Assembly (NCBI GenBank): GCA_022768285.1
Contig: JALEMJ010000017.1
Span: forward strand, 1 to 36,963
Reading direction: 5' to 3'
Source of the DNA: Aerococcus sp.
Lineage (GTDB): Bacteria; Bacillota; Bacilli; Lactobacillales; Aerococcaceae
DNA length: 36,963 nt
Made by a program: the position numbers and the translations under genes. Position 1 is the first letter of the stretch. Each line of letters opens with the position of its first letter. The notes below the pieces were generated by a model, which did not search any database, was not told where the DNA came from, and worked only from the letters and a program-made list of their open reading frames with translations. Below, one piece after another: positions 15,753-24,495 of this stretch.

Positions 15753-17705
15753 GTGATCACAAAAATGAGTGTCGTGAATATTATCGGTCCTAAAGATGAC
15801 ATCGACCGTATGGCTGATAAGTATCTCAGACACTATGAATTTCACCCGGTGAATACGTTGAAAGAACTTTCCGGTGTGGAAACTTTGAAACCTTATACGA
15901 GTCCAAATCCGTATGAGCCTTATGAAGATAAAATTGATGACTTGTTATCCGTTTTAGAAGAAGACGTAAGCAGTCAAGACGCTGTTGATGAATCGACGAC
16001 ATTTGACCAGATTAAACGATTAGTCGACGGCACTGAACAGCGTTTAGCAACTGAATTGGATGAATTGAATCGTGTGAATACACGTCTCGATGAAGCCAAA
16101 GAAAAATACCAAATGTATGAACCTTTTTCAGGTATTGACTACCCGCTCGAGCGCATCTTGAAAATGAAACGGATTAAGTTCCGTTTTGGTCGATTCACAA
16201 CGGAGAACTTCTACAAGTTTAAAAAGTACATCAATGCAGATGTGCCGTGTATCTTTGTACCTTCCAAAGAAGAAGATGATTACATTTATGGTGTCTATTT
16301 CACACCAGAAGATATGCGGCAACAAATTGATGCCCTGTTCTATTCATTGTCTTGGGAACGCATCCGTATAGAGAATGATACAGGGACGCTGCGTGAGATT
16401 ACTACACGTCAGAGTAGCACTATCAAAGAACTGATTAAACATCATGAAATGATCGAAAACTATCTCAGTCAATCTATCCATCCATTGACTAAGCAGCTGT
16501 CGCAGGCCAAAGCTCGTCTTAAAGAATTATCACAAGCTTGGCAAATCCGTAAATACGCTGCGATTACGCGTAATGAATTTGAAAAGAAGGAAACGCGTTA
16601 TTTGATTATCGGCTGGATGGCCACAAATGATGCGCTCGCTTTAGCCGATGATGTTAAAGACGACAAAGATGTCACATTAGTCATTGAAGATGATAAAGAT
16701 AATCGTCACCTCAAGCCGCCAACGAAATTAAAGAATAATGTGTTATTCCGCCCTTTTGAGATGATTACTGAGATGTATGGTTCTCCTAATTACAACGAAT
16801 GGGATCCTACAGCCTTAGTAGCACTTACATATTCAATTTTATTTGGCGCAATGTTTGGTGATTTTGGACATGGTGTATTGCTGTTGATGCTTGGCATCTT
16901 GGGTTATCTCATTCCAAAATTAAAACTCGCAAAGTTATTTGTTCCCGTTGGCTTAAGTTCAATGATTTTTGGACTGTTGTACGGTAGTATCTTTGGATTT
17001 GAAACCATTATCCCTGCAATATGGCTGCGACCGGCCGAGCATATGACTAATATTCCATTCTTTGGAACACTGAATACCGTATTTATCGTTTCAGTAGTTT
17101 TCGGAATGTTTCTCCTATTGGCAAGCATGTTCATCAATGTCTGTGAACGACTCAAACAAGGTGATACGTTTGAAGCTATTTTCAATAAGAATGGGCTAAT
17201 GGGTATGATCTTCTACGGTGGTATCGTCTTTCTAGCTATCTTTTATATGGCTAGACGACCGATTCCCGGTACGATTATCTTTTTAGTACTTATTGTACTC
17301 AGCTTCTTGGCTGTCGCCTTTAATGAACAAATCATGCGATTCATCGATCGTCACAAGACAAAAACAGAAAATGAAGATGGTATCGGGATGCAGCTCGTTA
17401 CCGTGTTCTTTGAATCGTTTGAGAACTTATTGACATATTTCTCTAACACTATTTCGTTCGTCCGTGTGGGTGCATTTGCAATCAGCCACGGGATTATCAT
17501 GAATGTGGTGTTAATGTTTGCAAATGTCGAATCCGGTTCACCTAACTGGTTGGTATTAATCCTCGGCAATTTATTCGTTGTTGGGTTTGAAGGCTTAGTT
17601 GTCTTTATTCAAGTGCTTCGTTTGGAATACTACGAGTTATTCTCACACTTCTTCCAAGGCGATGGCATTTCATTCAAGAGTATTTGGGCAGATAGTAAAC
17701 AGTAA
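15753..17705 (+). CDS. ntpI: V-type ATPase subunit I (a-type membrane stator)
   Basis: A 650-residue protein, the stator subunit that forms the ion half-channels beside the K ring. The N-terminal half is soluble with a coiled coil (ATELDELNRVNTRLDEAKEK and the region around residues 200-270). The C-terminal half has about seven membrane helices, with FGAMFGDFGHGVLLLMLG at the first and FFESFENLLTYFSNTISFVRVGAFAISH carrying the conserved helix Arg. GTG 15753 is chosen because AAAGGAG is 8 nt upstream and the product then starts MITKMSVVNIIG, as in relatives. GTG 15744 lies inside that ribosome site. Confidence 0.93.
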   Translation: MITKMSVVNIIGPKDDIDRMADKYLRHYEFHPVNTLKELSGVETLKPYTSPNPYEPYEDKIDDLLSVLEEDVSSQDAVDESTTFDQIKRLVDGTEQRLATELDELNRVNTRLDEAKEKYQMYEPFSGIDYPLERILKMKRIKFRFGRFTTENFYKFKKYINADVPCIFVPSKEEDDYIYGVYFTPEDMRQQIDALFYSLSWERIRIENDTGTLREITTRQSSTIKELIKHHEMIENYLSQSIHPLTKQLSQAKARLKELSQAWQIRKYAAITRNEFEKKETRYLIIGWMATNDALALADDVKDDKDVTLVIEDDKDNRHLKPPTKLKNNVLFRPFEMITEMYGSPNYNEWDPTALVALTYSILFGAMFGDFGHGVLLLMLGILGYLIPKLKLAKLFVPVGLSSMIFGLLYGSIFGFETIIPAIWLRPAEHMTNIPFFGTLNTVFIVSVVFGMFLLLASMFINVCERLKQGDTFEAIFNKNGLMGMIFYGGIVFLAIFYMARRPIPGTIIFLVLIVLSFLAVAFNEQIMRFIDRHKTKTENEDGIGMQLVTVFFESFENLLTYFSNTISFVRVGAFAISHGIIMNVVLMFANVESGSPNWLVLILGNLFVVGFEGLVVFIQVLRLEYYELFSHFFQGDGISFKSIWADSKQ

Positions 17706-17725
17706 TTAGAATGGAGCGTATAATA

Positions 17726-18160
17726 ATGAATTTTGATTTAATGATTCGTATCACCATGATTGCAATTTTAGTATTAGGTTTCGTATTACCTTTCGGATAC
17801 TATTTCCTAGGTCAAAAGAATCGCAATCGTTATAAGAAAGCCTTGACTGCTAACGTTTTAGCTGTCTTTACAGGTGTGCTCGTTGCTTTAATTTTAGCAT
17901 ATCAACCGACGTTAGCCGCTGAAACCGCAGCTGCTACAGATGGTTTTGCTAGTGGTATGGGCTTCATCGCCGCTGCATTAGCCACTGGTTTATCCTGTAT
18001 CGGTGGTGGGGTTGCCGTTGCATCCGCTGCTTCTGCTGCATTAGGTGCTATTTCTGAAGATAACTCCATCTTTGGTCGTTCATTGATCTTCGTTGGTTTG
18101 GCTGAAGGTATTGCCCTCTACGGTTTGATCATTTCCTTCTCCATCTTAGGTCGTTTATAA
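17726..18160 (+). CDS. ntpK: V-type ATPase subunit K (rotor ring, c-type)
   Basis: A 144-residue membrane protein forming the ion-translocating ring. The C-terminal half is a c-type hairpin: GMGFIAAALATGLSCIGGG is the Gly-rich helix and LIFVGLAEGIALYGLIISF the second helix with the ion-binding Glu. A polar loop (AISEDNSIFG) joins them. The N-terminal half has two other hydrophobic helices (IRITMIAILVLGFVLPFG and ALTANVLAVFTGVLVALILA) without the Gly-rich c motif. This differs from the duplicated-hairpin NtpK of Enterococcus hirae and resembles K subunits I recall from clostridia. ATG 17726 follows GGAG by 9 nt. Na+ versus H+ specificity is not decidable. Confidence 0.88.
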   Translation: MNFDLMIRITMIAILVLGFVLPFGYYFLGQKNRNRYKKALTANVLAVFTGVLVALILAYQPTLAAETAAATDGFASGMGFIAAALATGLSCIGGGVAVASAASAALGAISEDNSIFGRSLIFVGLAEGIALYGLIISFSILGRL

Positions 18161-18462
18161 TGAAGAGCTTTGTTTTAACCGACCATGTGCGCACACTCAC
18201 GGGGTTGCGATTGGCTGGCGTCCCAGGAGAATATGTGACTGACAAGGAGCAATTCACGCAAACTTTTCAAAAAGTGATTGCTGACTCCTCTATCGGTATT
18301 CTTATGATTTCACCTGATCTCATAGAACAAAATCAAGAAATGGTGGATGATGTCCGCTTTAATCGTTCGCAACCGTTAATTGTAGAAGCGCCAGAAGATC
18401 AACAAGAAAACACGGCATCGATTGCTGAAATTATACAAAAAGCAATCGGACTATCTCTGTAG
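18160..18462 (+). CDS. ntpG: V-type ATPase subunit F (NtpG, central stalk)
   Basis: A 100-residue protein matching the F subunit of V/A-ATPases, which binds subunit D in the central rotor shaft. Typical features are the N-terminal VLTDHVRTLTGLRLAGVPG, a central IGILMISPDLIEQN strand-helix, and a short C-terminal helix (IAEIIQKAIG). The ATG overlaps the last base of the ntpK stop (TAATG), indicating translational coupling; only a weak AGG lies upstream. In E. hirae naming this is ntpG. Confidence 0.88.
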   Translation: MKSFVLTDHVRTLTGLRLAGVPGEYVTDKEQFTQTFQKVIADSSIGILMISPDLIEQNQEMVDDVRFNRSQPLIVEAPEDQQENTASIAEIIQKAIGLSL

Positions 18463-18475
18463 AGGAAGATTGATA

Positions 18476-19060
18476 ATGAAAACAAAAGAAAAAATTGCGT
18501 TTTTCGAACAAAATGTTCTTGAGAACGCTGAGAAAGATCTTCGCGCACAGCTCGATAGTTATGAAGAAAAATTAAAAGCAGACTATCAAGAATTTGTTGA
18601 AGAGACTGATCAGACAAACAAAGAACGTTTTGAATCCGAAGCAAATGCGATTCGTAAACAAAATAATAAGATGTTATCTGAATTACAGATTCGCTACCAA
18701 CGCGATTTATATCTGCAAGTTACAGAACTAAAGGATAAAATTATTGCGCACGTTAAAGAACGACTCAAGGAGTACAAAGAGACGGACGCCTATTGCGATC
18801 AATTAATTGCGATTGGACGAAGCATCCAATCTTTCGCAAAAGATGAGAAGTTCGATTTATACATTGATCCATCCGACAAAGCACTTCTTAAAGATTGTGA
18901 AGAAGCAATTGGACACAAAGTAATTATCTCAGATCGTCCCCTCTTGGGCGGTATGCGTGGTGTATTGAGAAAACGTGATGTACTCATTGATGACTCCTTC
19001 AGTACATATCTAGAAAACTGGAGAGAGAATTTTGATATTCTTGGAGGCGATAAACGTTGA
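18476..19060 (+). CDS. ntpE: V-type ATPase subunit E (peripheral stalk)
   Basis: A 194-residue protein with a long N-terminal helix rich in Lys and Glu (residues ~1-80), followed by a folded C-terminal domain ending LLGGMRGVLRKRDVLIDDSF. That ending corresponds to the family's GG(v) motif near the C-terminus. It forms peripheral stalks with NtpF. ATG 18476 has AGAGGAAG upstream; the frame extends further upstream but without a ribosome site. It overlaps ntpA by 4 nt (TTGA). Confidence 0.87.
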   Translation: MKTKEKIAFFEQNVLENAEKDLRAQLDSYEEKLKADYQEFVEETDQTNKERFESEANAIRKQNNKMLSELQIRYQRDLYLQVTELKDKIIAHVKERLKEYKETDAYCDQLIAIGRSIQSFAKDEKFDLYIDPSDKALLKDCEEAIGHKVIISDRPLLGGMRGVLRKRDVLIDDSFSTYLENWRENFDILGGDKR

Positions 19061-20823
19061 GTCAGGAAGAAAAAATTTACTCGATTAACGGACCGATTAT
19101 TAAAATTAAAGGTCAGACGCGCCTTTCCATGCAAGAATTGGTATATGTCGGTAACGCACATCTGGTTGGTGAGGTCATTAAAATCGATAGTGACAGTACA
19201 ACGATCCAGGTATACGAAGAAACTGCCGGAATTAAACCTGGTGAACCTGTCGTTGGCTCGGGTTCTCCCCTTTCCGTTACCTTAGGGCCAGGCATGTTAA
19301 ATAACATTTACGATGGTATCCAACGCCCACTTGAGAAGATTTCAGAACAAATGGGCTATCAAATTTTCCGTGGTGCTCAAGTTCAGCCGCTCGATGTTGA
19401 CAAGCAGTGGCCAGTAACAATGAAAGTATCTGTAGGCGATCAAGTTCAAGGCGGAACAATCGTTGCTGAAATTCCTGAAACAAATGCGATAACTCATCGC
19501 GTGATGGTTCCACCACGTGTGATCGGAGAAGTCGTTGATGTTGTTGCTGATGGTGATTACACGGTTGAAGATACGATCGTTAAAATTAAAACCTTTAACG
19601 ATGATATCTACGAAATTAAGCCTGCACAGCGCTGGGCTATTCGTACCCCGCGGCCTGTTATTAAACGAATGGAAGCTAATAAACCCCTACTGACAGGGCA
19701 GCGTATTATCGATACCGTCTTCCCTATTACAAAAGGTGGCACAGCTGCAATTCCAGGCGGATTCGGTACAGGCAAAACGACGATGCAGCACCAAATTGCG
19801 CGTTATGCTGAAGCAGACGTGATTGTCTATATCGGTTGTGGCGAACGTGGTAATGAAATGACCGAAGTACTCGATGACTTCAGCCATTTGACGGACCCCC
19901 GCACCGGTGCTTCATTAATGGAACGTACGGTATTAATAGCCAATACTTCTAATATGCCAGTAGCCGCACGTGAAGCCTCCATTTATACTGGGATCACAAT
20001 CGCCGAATACTACCGCGATATGGGTTATGATGTCGCCATTATGGCAGACTCCACATCGCGTTGGGCAGAAGCGCTTCGTGAATTATCCGGGCGTTTGGAA
20101 GAAATGCCAGCTGAAGAAGGATACCCTGCTTACCTCGCAAGTCGTATCGCTACTTTCTATGAACGTGCCGGTGAAATGATGACGTTGAATCATGAAACGG
20201 GTTCTGTTTCGATTATTGGTGCCGTATCGCCTCAGGGTGGTGACTTCTCGGAACCAGTAACACAGAATACCAAACGATTCGTACGCTGTTTCTGGGGACT
20301 CGATGCCAACTTAGCGCATATGCGTCATTACCCGGCTATTAACTGGATGGAGAGTTACAGTCAATATGTGGGCGATCTCTCCAATTGGTTCTCGAAGAAT
20401 GTCAGCGAAAACTTCATAAATAATCGCGCAACGATGATGGCATTGCTCCATGAAGAGGATGAATTAAATGAAGTCGTTAAATTGATTGGTGCGGATGTTT
20501 TACCAGAAAATCAAAAATTGGTACTGGAAATTACCCGCGTCATTCGTCTAGGCTTCCTCCAGCAGAATACATTCCACGACATTGATAGCGCCGTACCTAT
20601 CGAAAAACAGGATGCGATGTTGGAAACAATCCTTTACCTCAATCAGAGTTGTAAACAACTGGTTCAGTGGGGAATGCCAGTCAGCTATTTGAAGAAATAT
20701 ACAATTTTCTCCAAAGTCATTAACATGAAATATGACACACCAAATGATGACATGACGGTATTCGATGAGTACAAAGAAGACATCGATACATTCTATGAAC
20801 AGGCTATGGCAGAGAACGGTTAG
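19057..20823 (+). CDS. ntpA: V-type ATPase catalytic subunit A
   Basis: A 588-residue catalytic subunit. The P-loop is GGFGTGKT (residues 234-241), followed by [27 protein letters not shown] and [20 protein letters not shown]. The non-homologous A-specific insertion ([15 protein letters not shown]...HRVMVPP) lies between residues 128 and 153. It hydrolyses ATP in the V1 head to pump ions; in fermenting Firmicutes such enzymes usually work as pumps, not synthases (inference). The start is TTG 19057, overlapping the ntpE TGA as TTGA, with GGAGG 9 nt upstream. The rare start codon may tune its level relative to subunit B. Confidence 0.96.
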   Translation: MSQEEKIYSINGPIIKIKGQTRLSMQELVYVGNAHLVGEVIKIDSDSTTIQVYEETAGIKPGEPVVGSGSPLSVTLGPGMLNNIYDGIQRPLEKISEQMGYQIFRGAQVQPLDVDKQWPVTMKVSVGDQVQGGTIVAEIPETNAITHRVMVPPRVIGEVVDVVADGDYTVEDTIVKIKTFNDDIYEIKPAQRWAIRTPRPVIKRMEANKPLLTGQRIIDTVFPITKGGTAAIPGGFGTGKTTMQHQIARYAEADVIVYIGCGERGNEMTEVLDDFSHLTDPRTGASLMERTVLIANTSNMPVAAREASIYTGITIAEYYRDMGYDVAIMADSTSRWAEALRELSGRLEEMPAEEGYPAYLASRIATFYERAGEMMTLNHETGSVSIIGAVSPQGGDFSEPVTQNTKRFVRCFWGLDANLAHMRHYPAINWMESYSQYVGDLSNWFSKNVSENFINNRATMMALLHEEDELNEVVKLIGADVLPENQKLVLEITRVIRLGFLQQNTFHDIDSAVPIEKQDAMLETILYLNQSCKQLVQWGMPVSYLKKYTIFSKVINMKYDTPNDDMTVFDEYKEDIDTFYEQAMAENG

Positions 20824-20837
20824 AAAGGGGAATAAAA

Positions 20838-22229
20838 ATGGCTATAGAATATCTTGATCTACGCGCAATTGAAGGCCCCCTAGTAACCGTTGATGGTGTT
20901 AGAGGCGCCGCTTATGGTGACATTGTGCGTTTCCGTGTGAACCGTACTGAAGAAAAGCTCGGCCAGATTATTACAATTGAAGGTGAACGCGCACTAGTAC
21001 AAGTATTTGATCAAACGGCTGCAATGTCTCTGGATAATACGCATACTATCTTTACCGGTCACGGTATGGAAATTACGTTGAGTCCTGAAGTACTCGGTCG
21101 GACTTTCGATGGTATTGGACGTCCAATTGATGGTTTAGGTGCTATTCACTCCGATGTCCATCGGGATGTTAACGGCGCACCGTTAAATCCGGTATCACGT
21201 GTATACCCTCGAGACTATATCGAAACCGGATTTAGTTCAATCGATGGCCTTACAACGCTGATTCGTGGACAGAAATTGCCTATTTTTTCAGGTGATGGTA
21301 TGCCCCATAATGAATTAGCAGCCGAAATCGTTAAACAATCCAAATTAGGCGATAATGTCGAGGGTGAATTTGCGGTCGTCTTTGCGGCAATGGGTGTTAA
21401 AAATGACGTTGCTGATTTCTTCAGACATCAATTCGAAGAATCAGGCGCTATCGATCACGTATCAATGTTTGTCAACACTGCCGATGATCCAGTAATGGAA
21501 CGTTTAATTACACCTCGCGTTGCCCTAACGACTGCCGAGTACCTCGCTTATGATCTCGGTTACCATGTTTTAGTTATTCTTACCGATATGACAAGTTTCT
21601 GTGAGGCGTTACGTGAAGTATCTAATGCAAAACAGGAAATTCCTTCTCGAAAAGGTTACCCTGGCTATCTCTATTCTGAGTTAGCATCAATCTATGAACG
21701 CGCCGGAATAGTTAAAGGACGCCAGGGTTCAGTAACCCAAATCCCGATCTTAACCATGCCGAACAACGATATTACCCATCCGATACCTGACCTGACTGGC
21801 TATATTACTGAGGGACAGATTGTATTGGATCGCGAACTTGAAGGTAAAAATATTTACCCACCAATTAATGTTCTCCCTTCCCTTTCACGTTTGATGAAAG
21901 ATGGTATTGGTGAAGGTTACACGCGTGATGATCATGAGGCGGTATCTAACCAGCTGTTCTCAGCGTACTCAAGCGCGCAAGAGGCACGGAGCTTGGCATC
22001 CGTTATCGGGGAAGAGGAATTATCTGACCTCGATAAGAAATATCTTGCATTTGGTGATGCCTTCGAGCAACAGTTTATCGGTCAAGGCTCTGATCATCCA
22101 CGGACGGTTCAGGAAACACTTGATCTTGGATGGGACCTGTTGCGTCAGTTCCCTAAAGAAGAATTGACGCGCATGGATACAGCAATCCTTGATAACTACT
22201 ATGATCAAGCATCTGATGCGAAATCTTAA
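20838..22229 (+). CDS. ntpB: V-type ATPase regulatory subunit B
   Basis: A 463-residue non-catalytic partner of subunit A in the A3B3 head. Hallmarks are [53 protein letters not shown] (degenerate P-loop without a GKT), [14 protein letters not shown], and the C-terminal [21 protein letters not shown]. The length is typical of bacterial B subunits. AAAGGGG lies before the ATG, 14 nt after ntpA. Confidence 0.96.
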   Translation: MAIEYLDLRAIEGPLVTVDGVRGAAYGDIVRFRVNRTEEKLGQIITIEGERALVQVFDQTAAMSLDNTHTIFTGHGMEITLSPEVLGRTFDGIGRPIDGLGAIHSDVHRDVNGAPLNPVSRVYPRDYIETGFSSIDGLTTLIRGQKLPIFSGDGMPHNELAAEIVKQSKLGDNVEGEFAVVFAAMGVKNDVADFFRHQFEESGAIDHVSMFVNTADDPVMERLITPRVALTTAEYLAYDLGYHVLVILTDMTSFCEALREVSNAKQEIPSRKGYPGYLYSELASIYERAGIVKGRQGSVTQIPILTMPNNDITHPIPDLTGYITEGQIVLDRELEGKNIYPPINVLPSLSRLMKDGIGEGYTRDDHEAVSNQLFSAYSSAQEARSLASVIGEEELSDLDKKYLAFGDAFEQQFIGQGSDHPRTVQETLDLGWDLLRQFPKEELTRMDTAILDNYYDQASDAKS

Positions 22230-22249
22230 GTAATAGAAGGTGAATAATC

Positions 22250-22882
22250 GTGCAAATTGATCATGCACCGACAAAAGGCAATCTCCAACAACTGCAAAAA
22301 TCACTGCAATTATCTAAAAACGGCTATACACTAATGGATCGTAAACGTATGATCCTCATTAATGAAATCTCAAGCTTGATGAAAGAAGCGAATACTATAC
22401 AGGAGAAATTAGATGCAGCCGTTAAGGAGGCTTATCATATTTTAGACATCGCTGATGCAGATATGGGACTGATCCAGATGTATAATGCTGCATTAGACGT
22501 TCCTATCGATGATTCATTGAAGATTCAAATTCGAAGCATAATGGGAACGGAAGTGCCAAATGTTAAATATGACGAGCAGTCTATTGAACCCGCATATGCA
22601 TTAGCGACAACAAGTGCATATTTGGATAAAGCGCGTCTGGCTTTTGAAAAAGTTAAGGCACTACAATTTCAATTGGCACAAATTGAAAATGCTGCGTATC
22701 GTTTAGCTGCTAATATTAAGAAAACGAAAAAACGTGTCAATGCACTGCAAAACATTACGTTACCTGCCCTTCAGGGTGTGGAGCGAGAAATTTCTTCAGC
22801 ACTCGAAGAGAAAGAGCGTGAAGAGTTTATTCGTCTTAAAGTTGTTAAACGGATCCTCAATGAAAAAGCGGCATCTGTTTAA
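22250..22882 (+). CDS. ntpD: V-type ATPase subunit D (central rotor shaft)
   Basis: A 210-residue protein whose N- and C-terminal regions form a long antiparallel coiled coil turning inside A3B3. The start APTKGNLQQLQKSLQLSKNGYTLMDRKRMILI matches the family's P(T/N)(K/R)..L..L...L..A..G..LL..KRD.L pattern. The C-terminal helix contains KKTKKRVNALQNITLPAL, the conserved RVNALE.I.IP.L motif. Start is GTG 22250, with GAAGGTG 7 nt upstream. It is the last gene of the operon; no ntpH or ntpJ equivalents follow. Confidence 0.93.
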   Translation: MQIDHAPTKGNLQQLQKSLQLSKNGYTLMDRKRMILINEISSLMKEANTIQEKLDAAVKEAYHILDIADADMGLIQMYNAALDVPIDDSLKIQIRSIMGTEVPNVKYDEQSIEPAYALATTSAYLDKARLAFEKVKALQFQLAQIENAAYRLAANIKKTKKRVNALQNITLPALQGVEREISSALEEKEREEFIRLKVVKRILNEKAASV

Positions 22883-22891
22883 AGAGTTACT

Positions 22892-22921
22892 AAAAGGCTA
22901 TCATTCACTGATAGCCTTTTT
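22892..22921 (+). terminator. Terminator of the V-ATPase operon
   Basis: AAAAGGCTATCA (22892-22903) pairs perfectly with TGATAGCCTTTT (22909-22920) around a 5-nt loop. Confidence 0.92.
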
Positions 22922-22976
22922 GTGTGCCTAATTTGTGCTACACTTGGAGCTATGAAATGAATTTGGAGGGAATGTC

Positions 22977-23654
22977 ATGAAACTTATTTTAGTCCGTCAC
23001 GGCCAAAGCGAATCAAATTTGAATGATTTATTTACAGGTTGGGCTGACCCTTCACTAACCGATCAAGGTATCGAACAGGCTAAAGAAGCTGGTCGACTAC
23101 TCAATCAAACGCACATTTTAATTGATGAAGTACACACTTCACTGATGACACGAACCAATCAGACCGTATTCTATTTGTTGCGGGAGATGGATTGTCTCTG
23201 GTTACCTGTCTATCAAAGTTGGCGTCTCAATGGTAGGCATTACGGTCAGCTGGAAGGTCAAAACAAGCAAGCAATGCGTGAAAAATATGGTGACAAACAA
23301 ATTGCACTGTGGCGAAGAGGTTATGATGCCATCCCGCCACAGCGTGAGGATGTCGATGATGACCGTCGCTATCGCTATTTAGATAGCCATCGTTTACCGA
23401 TCGGGGAAAGTCTGAAGCAAACACAAGAGCGCTTAGTGCCTTACCTAGAGGATGTGATTTTCCCAGCGCTAAAGCATGATAAAAACATACTAATCGTCAG
23501 TCACGGTAACTTACTGCGTGCTATGACGATGTTCTTAGAGAATATATCACCCGATCGTATTGATCAGATTGAAATTAACACTGCCGAACCTATCGTTTAT
23601 GATATCAACGCATTGTTCGAAATCACTAATAAAAACATTTACTATCGTCACTAA
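22977..23654 (+). CDS. Phosphoglycerate mutase-like protein lacking the catalytic Glu
   Basis: A 225-residue member of the histidine phosphatase superfamily, closest to cofactor-dependent phosphoglycerate mutase (dPGM). It keeps RHGQSESN with the phospho-acceptor His8, FTGWADPSL, Arg59 in the SLMTR segment, RR at 113-114, and VSHGN with His176. In SWRLNGRHYG, residue 86 is Gly, where the neighbouring gpmA and characterised dPGMs have the acid/base Glu (Glu86 in yeast, Glu89 in E. coli). Several other conserved positions also differ (QLEGQNK for the usual GLQGLNK). Loss of that Glu should impair mutase chemistry, so it may be a phosphatase or a decaying paralogue. It has a good TTGGAGGG ribosome site and no stop or frameshift, so it is not an obvious pseudogene. 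Confidence 0.8.
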   Translation: MKLILVRHGQSESNLNDLFTGWADPSLTDQGIEQAKEAGRLLNQTHILIDEVHTSLMTRTNQTVFYLLREMDCLWLPVYQSWRLNGRHYGQLEGQNKQAMREKYGDKQIALWRRGYDAIPPQREDVDDDRRYRYLDSHRLPIGESLKQTQERLVPYLEDVIFPALKHDKNILIVSHGNLLRAMTMFLENISPDRIDQIEINTAEPIVYDINALFEITNKNIYYRH

Positions 23655-23676
23655 GGGCTTGTGCGTATATTCCTTA

Positions 23677-23705
23677 TTGAACCTAGTCTCTGATTCGAGT
23701 AAAAT
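23677..23705 (+). promoter_or_regulatory. Promoter of gpmA
   Basis: TTGAAC (23677-23682), a 17-nt spacer and TAAAAT (23700-23705), 48 nt before the gpmA ATG. Both hexamers are near consensus, consistent with strong glycolytic expression separate from the upstream paralogue. Confidence 0.75.
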
Positions 23706-23753
23706 AACAATAGTGTTTATAGCCAATGTATTTATTTAAGGAGGAACGATTCT

Positions 23754-24425
23754 ATGAAATTAGTCTTTGTCCGTCATGGAGAAAGTCAGTTAAATCTGGA
23801 GAACGTCTTTACTGGTTGGTTAGATCCAAAATTAAGTGAAAAAGGGATTGAAGAAGCGAAACATGCCGGCCAAGCACTAAAAGAAGCAGGTATCGAATTT
23901 GATCAGGTACATACTTCTGTCTTGACCCGTGCGTTGGAGACCTCTTTCTATGTGTTAGATGAACTTGGCCAATTGTACTTACCAATCGAGAAGAGTTGGC
24001 GCTTAAACGAACGTCACTACGGTGGTTTACAAGGATTAAACAAGAAAGAAACCGCCGAGAAACATGGTGAGGAGCAAGTTCATATTTGGCGTCGTAGTTA
24101 CGATGTTCGCCCGCCTCGTGGTGAAAATAACTTTGACCGCCGTTATGATGACTTGGATACTGATCGTTTACTTCCAGGTGAATCCCTCAAAGATACGTTA
24201 GGACGTACGCTACCTTACTGGGAGGATCACATCGCACCAGATTTGAAACAAGGCAAAAATGTCCTAGTGGTTGCTCACGGTAATAGCTTGCGTTCCTTAA
24301 CAAAATATTTGGAAAAAATTTCTGATGAAGATATTCCAAACCATGAATTGGCAACTGGTCAACCAATTGTTTACGACATTGATGAGAATCTCAATGTGAC
24401 TAACAAAGTTGTTTTAGATAAATAA
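23754..24425 (+). CDS. gpmA: 2,3-bisphosphoglycerate-dependent phosphoglycerate mutase
   Basis: A 223-residue glycolytic enzyme interconverting 3- and 2-phosphoglycerate. The full catalytic set is present: RHGES with His8, FTGWLDPKLSEKG, Arg59 in SVLTRA, RLNERHYGGLQGLNK with Glu86, WRRSYDVRPP, and AHGNS with His175. The length is slightly shorter than the E. coli enzyme (250 residues), as is usual in lactic acid bacteria. AGGAGG lies before the ATG. It follows a degenerate-looking paralogue by 99 nt but has its own promoter. Confidence 0.96.
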   Translation: MKLVFVRHGESQLNLENVFTGWLDPKLSEKGIEEAKHAGQALKEAGIEFDQVHTSVLTRALETSFYVLDELGQLYLPIEKSWRLNERHYGGLQGLNKKETAEKHGEEQVHIWRRSYDVRPPRGENNFDRRYDDLDTDRLLPGESLKDTLGRTLPYWEDHIAPDLKQGKNVLVVAHGNSLRSLTKYLEKISDEDIPNHELATGQPIVYDIDENLNVTNKVVLDK

Positions 24426-24455
24426 TTGCCATACGAAAACTTATAAATCCCATTA

Positions 24456-24487
24456 AAAAAGGCAATGCGTCACAGCATTGCCTTTTT
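24456..24487. terminator. Bidirectional terminator between gpmA and the ABC exporter genes
   Basis: AAAAAGGCAATGC (24456-24468) pairs with GCATTGCCTTTTT (24475-24487), a perfect stem with a 6-nt loop and U-tracts on both strands. Confidence 0.92.
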
Positions 24488-24495
24488 CCATTGAA

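Noticed and set aside
18799-19161. 120-codon minus-strand frame across ntpE/ntpA
   Set aside because: It is antisense to two conserved subunits, with no start signal or recognisable product.
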